Source of the DNA: Bacillus sp. Xin1
GTDB taxonomy: Bacteria; Bacillota; Bacilli; Bacillales; Bacillaceae_G
NCBI RefSeq assembly: GCF_013314535.1
Contig: NZ_JABUAE010000008.1
Location: 62,001 to 126,000 of the forward strand
Direction of reading: 5' to 3'
DNA length: 64,000 nucleotides
A program made the translations under genes and the position numbers. The notes under the pieces were generated by a model. That model saw only the letters and a program-made list of their open reading frames with translations. It made no database searches and had not been told where the DNA came from. Each line of letters begins with the position of its first letter. Positions within the stretch are counted from its first letter, which is position 1. Below, one piece after another: positions 59,643 through 64,000 of this stretch.

Positions 59643-60995
59643 GACATATATAGTATAAGTATGGTGATTGTTTTGATTGCCTTAACTGCATTTTTTGTTG
59701 CAGCTGAATTTGCAATTGTGAAAGTAAGAAGTTCGCGCATCGATTCTTTGATTGCAGAAGGGAATAAACGTGCAACTTCTGTGAAAACAGTCATTACAAA
59801 CTTAGACGAGTATTTATCTGCTTGTCAATTGGGGATTACAGCTACAGCTCTTGGACTCGGGTGGTTAGGAAAACCAGCGCTAAAGCATATGTTTGACTCG
59901 CTCTTTGCAAGATGGGAAGTGCCTCCCCAGGTTTCTGATATTTTAGCTGTGACTCTAGTGTTTATGTTCATTACTTTTTTCCATATTGTTGTGGGAGAAT
60001 TGGCACCCAAAACATTGGCAATTCAAAAAGCAGAACAAGTGAGTTTACTTGTTGCGAAACCGCTTATTCTCTTTTATCGAATTACTTTTCCGTTTATATG
60101 GCTTTTAAATGGATCAGCCCGATATGTAGCAAGAATATTTGGTTTAGAAACTGAAAAAGAGCACGAAGAAGTCCATTCGGAAGAAGAATTACGCTTTTTA
60201 ATGTCAGAAAGTTATAAAAACGGTGAGATTAATCAATCTGAATTTAAATATGTAAATAAAATCTTTGAATTTGACGATCGTATTGCAAAAGAAATTATGG
60301 TGCCGCGAACAGAAATGCATATTTTAGATAAAGGTACGTCTGTTACAGAAGCGTTGCAAAAAATGTCCGATGAGAAATATACAAGGTATCCAGTTGTAGA
60401 TGGAGATAAAGACCATGTTATTGGTTTTGTAAACTTTAAAGATATTTTCACAGATTTTGTGAAACATAGTAATTTTAGTAAAGAAACAGTAGAGCAGTAT
60501 ACTCGTCCCATTATACTTGTCATTGAATCGATTGCGATTCATGATTTATTTTTAAAAATGCAACGAGAGCGCACACATATTGCTATATTAATTGATGAAT
60601 ATGGCGGAACATCGGGTCTTGTAACGGTCGAAGATATATTAGAAGAAATTGTTGGTGACATTCAAGACGAATTTGATATAGATGAAAAACCAGAAATTCA
60701 GCATATTAGTGAAACGAAAACAATTTTAGAAGGAAAAGTGCTTGTTAGTGAAGTGAACGCATTATTAAGTTTATCGATTGATGATGATGACATTGATACA
60801 ATTGGTGGATGGATTTTAACGAAGCATCTAGAAATTGTAGAAGGTGACATTGTTGAAATTGAAGATTATAATTTTTGTGTGAAAGAATTGGATGGCCACT
60901 ATATCAAACAGATAGAAGTGACAAAACGAGCAGTTCCCATTTTAATTTCAGAAACCGAAAAACGAGTAGCATTACAAGAACAAATAAGCTCGTAA
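59640..60995 (+). CDS. CNNM/CorC-family protein (DUF21-CBS-CBS-CorC)
   Basis: 451 residues. Four N-terminal hydrophobic segments form the DUF21 domain (1-195, with F-F-V-A-A-E-F-A near residue 16 and E-L-A-P-K-T near 119). Two CBS domains follow (about 215-335; I-M-V-P-R-T-E-M near 219 and [13 protein letters not shown] near 317), and a CorC/HlyC transporter-associated domain ends it (350-440). Relatives export Mg2+ or Co2+; 'hemolysin' in old annotations is misleading. TTG start, with the unusual RBS hairpin upstream. Confidence 0.9.
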   Translation: MDIYSISMVIVLIALTAFFVAAEFAIVKVRSSRIDSLIAEGNKRATSVKTVITNLDEYLSACQLGITATALGLGWLGKPALKHMFDSLFARWEVPPQVSDILAVTLVFMFITFFHIVVGELAPKTLAIQKAEQVSLLVAKPLILFYRITFPFIWLLNGSARYVARIFGLETEKEHEEVHSEEELRFLMSESYKNGEINQSEFKYVNKIFEFDDRIAKEIMVPRTEMHILDKGTSVTEALQKMSDEKYTRYPVVDGDKDHVIGFVNFKDIFTDFVKHSNFSKETVEQYTRPIILVIESIAIHDLFLKMQRERTHIAILIDEYGGTSGLVTVEDILEEIVGDIQDEFDIDEKPEIQHISETKTILEGKVLVSEVNALLSLSIDDDDIDTIGGWILTKHLEIVEGDIVEIEDYNFCVKELDGHYIKQIEVTKRAVPILISETEKRVALQEQISS

Positions 60996-61022
60996 ACTCT
61001 GCATATAGCAGAGTTTTTTTTT
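60994..61022 (+). terminator. Terminator after CorC-family gene
   Basis: AAACTCTGC / GCAGAGTTT with a 5-nt loop and T run. Confidence 0.9.
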
Positions 61023-61089
61023 AGTTGGTAAAATGTTTTTATATGAAAAGAGGCATGCTACAATAAAAACAAGTTAGCCCTTTAATTAG

Positions 61090-61350
61090 GTGAAGTTTGA
61101 AGAAGCATTAGAAATGGTAAATAATTCACAGTATAGCTTGCAGACCGGAGTATTTACAAATGATTTAACAGCAGCAATACGTGCAATTGATGAACTAGCA
61201 GTAGGAGGTGTCAAGATTAATGACATTCCAACATCCCGATTGGATCATATGCCGTATGGTGGAGAAAAAAAGAGCGGGACAGGTCGTGAAGGAATTAAAT
61301 ATGCGATTGAAGAAATGACAGAGATGCAACTAAGCTGTATTAAAAAATAA
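61090..61350 (+). pseudogene. C-terminal fragment of an aldehyde dehydrogenase
   Basis: 86 residues. [19 protein letters not shown] near the start, G-G-V-K-I-N-D near 41, and [14 protein letters not shown] near 56 match the last fifth of NAD-dependent aldehyde dehydrogenases (about 480 residues). The catalytic Cys and NAD-binding parts are absent. It sits just after the CorC-family terminator with no upstream remnant visible. Confidence 0.85.
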
Positions 61351-61354
61351 ATAT

Positions 61355-61399
61355 AAATAAAAGGTACATTTGCTATTTGGGCAAGTGTACCTTTTATTT
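61355..61399. terminator. Bidirectional terminator between ALDH remnant and yueI
   Basis: AAATAAAAGGTACATTTGC (61355-61373) / GCAAGTGTACCTTTTATTT (61381-61399), one mismatch. Confidence 0.88.
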
Positions 61400-61407
61400 A
61401 TAGGGGA

Positions 61408-61800
61408 TTATTTCATCTCTTGTTTAAAAATAGAATCTTCAACATAGATTTGTTCTTTATCTACCGCTGTACTATGCGCAAGAACTAAACCGATTGGTGT
61501 ATGTGTACCTTTATTTTGAACGATTGTAAAAGGTACATTTTTTTCATTTGCCAATTTAATGTATTTTGATAAATGTGGGTAAGCGATGCTGCCGTTTACA
61601 TATAGTTGTAATGATTGAGAAGTGCGCATACTATTAGCTACTTCTGTATAAACATTGCTTTGCATCACTTGACCGATTGTTAAAGCGATTTCTACACGCT
61701 CACGCAATGTGCTTAAGTACATATTGCGTTCTTCGGGTTTGTTTTGCTTTTGGCCATGAATGCCCTCTTGGAGATAATCTTCCACATTTTTATTTGCCAT
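61408..61800 (-). CDS. YueI family protein
   Basis: 130 residues from ATG 61800 (AAAGGTGTG upstream). N-terminal V-E-D-Y-L-Q-E-G-I-H-G near residue 5, E-E-R-N-M-Y-L-S-T-L-R-E-R-V near 23, and P-I-G-L-V-L-A near 103 match the YueI/DUF1694 family, soluble and of unknown function, conserved in Firmicutes. Confidence 0.85.
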   Translation of the reverse strand: MANKNVEDYLQEGIHGQKQNKPEERNMYLSTLRERVEIALTIGQVMQSNVYTEVANSMRTSQSLQLYVNGSIAYPHLSKYIKLANEKNVPFTIVQNKGTHTPIGLVLAHSTAVDKEQIYVEDSIFKQEMK

Positions 61801-61978
61801 ATTTTTCACACCTTTCATATCTTATTGTACGCAAGAAATGAAAAGGATGCAAAAAAAGTCATTTTCAACATTGAATTTAAATTAACTTTATCAACAGAAA
61901 TTAACAAAATGTGACAACAATCTCTTAACGAAACTTATTTTTTGTGTTAATATTCAAAATATATAGGGTATACGTCGC

Positions 61979-63112
61979 ATGGAAATGGAGGGAATGGGGG
62001 TTTTTCCAATCGATAAGGATATTAAAGAAGTATTTTGTTCGCACTTGAAAAACAATAGGCACCAATTCGTAGAGAACTGGAAAAACAAAATGATAATTTC
62101 CGAGAAAGATCCATTTAAGCAAGAAGTAGTCCGGAATGGAGCGGATTTATTAGAGTTAATTATTGAACTTATTATGGAAGATAAGGATATAGCTCAGCTA
62201 CAGCCGTTATGTGAAAAAATTGCAATTGAGCGTGCAGGGGCAGATGCTAATATTGGAGATTTCGTCTATAACGCGAATGTAGGAAGAAATGAACTATTTG
62301 AAGCAATGTGCGAATTAGATGTTAGGGCTCGGGAATTAAAACCAATTATGACAAAAATACATACTTGTTTTGACAAACTAATTTATTATACGGTTTTAAA
62401 ATACTCGGAAATTATATCGAGAAATTTAGAGGAAAAACAGCAATATATAAATGAAACACATAAGGAAAGATTGACAATTTTGGGACAAATGTCAGCGAGT
62501 TTTGTTCATGAGTTTCGCAATCCATTAACCTCAATTATGGGGTTTGTTAAATTATTGAAATTAGATCATCCCAATTTATCATATTTAGATATCATTTCAC
62601 ACGAATTAGACCAATTAAATTTCCGTATTTCGCAATTTTTACTTGTTTCAAAAAAAGAAATGTGGAATGAATCTGAACGATTTTGGCTAAATGATTTGTT
62701 TCATGATATTATTCATTTCTTATATCCAAGTCTAGTTAATTCGAATGTTTCAATTGAAAAAAACTTACCGTACCCTATTTCATTTGTAGGATACCGTAGT
62801 GAAGTGAGGCAAGTTTTCTTAAATATTTTAATGAACTCAATCGATGCTCTCGAAGTGATAAAAGAAGATCGTAGAATTATTATCGATGCATGTGAAGAGG
62901 AAGAGAGGATTCATATTGTTATTAAAAATAATGGGCCAATGATTCCGGCAGAAAGTATTGAAACGATCTTTGAACCATTTGTTACGACAAAGAAATTAGG
63001 AACGGGTATCGGTTTGTTTGTATGTAAACAAATTGTTGAAAAGCATAATGGATCGATTATGTGTCGCTCTGATTCAGAATGGACAAAATTTCATATTTCA
63101 TTTCAAAAATAA
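61979..63112 (+). CDS. Cytoplasmic orphan histidine kinase, sporulation type
   Basis: About 372-377 residues; the start among ATG 61979, 61985 and 61994 is unresolved. The N-terminal 150 residues are an all-helical sensor (W-K-N-K-M-I-I-S-E near 36) like RsbR-type or heme-less globin domains. HisKA H-box is S-F-V-H-E-F-R-N-P-L-T-S (His177), the N-box N-I-L-M-N-S-I-D-A-L, and the G-box K-L-G-T-G-I-G-L. No response regulator adjoins, as for Spo0F-directed kinases. It resembles the B. anthracis kinase BA2291, whose sensor is shared by pXO1-118 and pXO2-61; that identity is recalled, not verified. Confidence 0.85.
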   Translation: MEMEGMGVFPIDKDIKEVFCSHLKNNRHQFVENWKNKMIISEKDPFKQEVVRNGADLLELIIELIMEDKDIAQLQPLCEKIAIERAGADANIGDFVYNANVGRNELFEAMCELDVRARELKPIMTKIHTCFDKLIYYTVLKYSEIISRNLEEKQQYINETHKERLTILGQMSASFVHEFRNPLTSIMGFVKLLKLDHPNLSYLDIISHELDQLNFRISQFLLVSKKEMWNESERFWLNDLFHDIIHFLYPSLVNSNVSIEKNLPYPISFVGYRSEVRQVFLNILMNSIDALEVIKEDRRIIIDACEEEERIHIVIKNNGPMIPAESIETIFEPFVTTKKLGTGIGLFVCKQIVEKHNGSIMCRSDSEWTKFHISFQK

Positions 63113-63116
63113 AGAA

Positions 63117-63155
63117 GAAAAGTCTATACCAAGAGAGAATGGTATAGACTTTTTA
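63117..63155. terminator. Bidirectional terminator after kinase
   Basis: AAAAGTCTATACC / GGTATAGACTTTT; it separates the convergent DUF4397 gene. Confidence 0.88.
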
Positions 63156-63902
63156 ATTTGTCAGAACCACAGCTTCTAATTTTGGGGATTGATTAGAATA
63201 ACCTACTAATGAAAATGTGTAAATTGTATTTGGTTCTACTTTTACGTTAGGAATGGTTACAAGCACTTTTTTTGTATCAGCAAGAGAAATTTCAATATCA
63301 GCGGTTCCAGGACTCACCTGCAAATAATCTGTTATTTGTTTAAATAAAACATTTTCAAATAAATAATCGCCGCCTTTTATTGATACATAAACGGCGGGGG
63401 TATCAGGTGAAAAATGTGAAAATCTTATTTTTGCTTGACCTGATTGTAAAGGAGTAGTATCAAGCATTGGTTGTAATTGTATATGTGCATTTGTACCGAT
63501 TGCTGCAAGTGTATAAGAGCGGTTGCCCATCATCGGAACAAGTGCTGAGAAAATAGGCGTTTCATTACCAGTAGGTACAATATCAACTCGGTACTTCCCT
63601 TGAGCCAAGGACAAATAAGGGCTATATTGTTTAAATGAAATATTTTTAATTACCCTTTGTCCATTCACTAAAAAATCAACAGCTTGTGTTTGAGGGGATG
63701 CGTGGAATAGTCTCATATAAGATGGCAATACCGCTTCTTGAGAATCGCGTTTTTCATATGCATGTACAAGTTTTGTAATCGCACTATGATATTTCATATA
63801 TAATTCCATATATTTTTTTGGGTTTGTATATTGATAGTAACGAGCAAGCTGTTCATACAGGGCTGCTTCTTGGCCATATTTTTCAATTTCAGATTGTGCC
63901 AT
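63153..63902 (-). CDS. DUF4397 domain protein
   Basis: 249 residues. A helical N-terminal region (about 1-50) with a Tyr-rich stretch (Y-Y-Q-Y-T-N-P-K-K-Y-M-E-L-Y), then two DUF4397 beta-repeats: F-H-A-S-P-Q-T-Q-A-V-D-F-L-V near residue 67 and F-S-H-F-S-P-D-T-P-A-V-Y-V-S near 162. No signal peptide. This family is usually cell-surface or envelope associated; function unknown. ATG follows AAGGAGGAA. The last 98 bp of the window hold nothing else. Confidence 0.88.
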   Translation of the reverse strand: MAQSEIEKYGQEAALYEQLARYYQYTNPKKYMELYMKYHSAITKLVHAYEKRDSQEAVLPSYMRLFHASPQTQAVDFLVNGQRVIKNISFKQYSPYLSLAQGKYRVDIVPTGNETPIFSALVPMMGNRSYTLAAIGTNAHIQLQPMLDTTPLQSGQAKIRFSHFSPDTPAVYVSIKGGDYLFENVLFKQITDYLQVSPGTADIEISLADTKKVLVTIPNVKVEPNTIYTFSLVGYSNQSPKLEAVVLTN

Positions 63903-64000
63903 GTAAATTCCTCCTTTTTTATCACTATAACTATATGCATCTTGGAAAAGGGCTTATGCAAACAAACTTGTCAAAAAATATAAAAATACTAATAGATAAT

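Noticed and set aside
59640-60995. Hemolysin call for the CorC-family protein
   Set aside because: The domains are DUF21, CBS and CorC, which indicate ion transport; the hemolysin label is historical.
1-64000. rRNA, tRNA genes, CRISPR arrays, prophage
   Set aside because: No rRNA-like or cloverleaf sequences, no regularly spaced repeats and no run of phage structural genes were seen; the amidase alone is not evidence of a prophage.

Overview
The window is AT-rich Gram-positive chromosomal DNA. It has strong AGGAGG-type ribosome sites, frequent TTG/GTG starts and a U-tailed hairpin after almost every gene. Gene content (RacA, YpjP next to thyA-dfrA, an Amj-type lipid II flippase, a hemolysin III gene, a sporulation-type histidine kinase, a Hsp20 gene with a sigma-K-like promoter) points to a spore former of the Bacillus cereus group. 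No rRNA, tRNA or CRISPR array was seen.

Layout. 1-9 kb: T-box leader and NSS transporter, alpha/beta hydrolase, Amj, HAD phosphatase, then two closely related GntP-type permeases flanking an iron-dependent alcohol dehydrogenase. 9.1-10.7 kb: a complete IS1595-family element with 8-bp target duplication, a frameshifted transposase and a passenger membrane-protein gene. 10.7-12.4 kb: racemase, TrmO, acetyltransferase. 12.5-14.6 kb: an IS200/IS605-like element carrying only a TnpB-related gene; its right end closes the reading frame of the neighbouring HAD phosphatase, and a stand-alone copy of that right end lies at 18.6-18.7 kb. 15-31 kb: housekeeping and envelope genes (Ecs-like ABC transporter, ypjP, serine hydrolase, thyA-dfrA, a PBP3-type penicillin-binding protein, azoR, plsC, hemolysin III, tatA-tatC, degV, MBL hydrolase, Sco). 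31-44 kb: hsp20, asnB, amidase with two SH3 domains, Fur-boxed siderophore-binding lipoprotein, D-amino acid transaminase, nitroreductase, isochorismatase-like hydrolase, Nudix, and a NarL-type two-component pair.

43.7-44.4 kb, 35.9-36.4 kb, 41.0-41.2 kb and 61.1-61.35 kb are gene graveyards holding a PAP2 remnant, a 6-phosphogluconate dehydrogenase tail, an aldehyde dehydrogenase tail and others. 44.5-52.6 kb: azoreductase, VOC protein, YdcF, a two-gene OpuF-type compatible-solute importer and an amino acid antiporter. 52.7-56.3 kb: an overlapping McrB-like AAA ATPase and DUF2357/PD-(D/E)XK nuclease pair, the best defence-system candidate here. 56.6-64 kb: a GNAT protein resembling N-acyl amino acid/AHL synthases, hybrid-cluster protein under a perfect Fnr box, racA, a CorC-family protein behind an unusual RBS hairpin, yueI, an orphan histidine kinase and a DUF4397 protein.

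The most unusual items are the passenger-carrying IS1595 element, the TnpB-related protein that lacks the zinc ribbon and the third RuvC aspartate together with its orphan right end, the McrB/DUF2357 pair, the putative acyl-amino-acid synthase, and several unannotated small membrane proteins. All functional calls come from reading motifs by eye; no database search was run.
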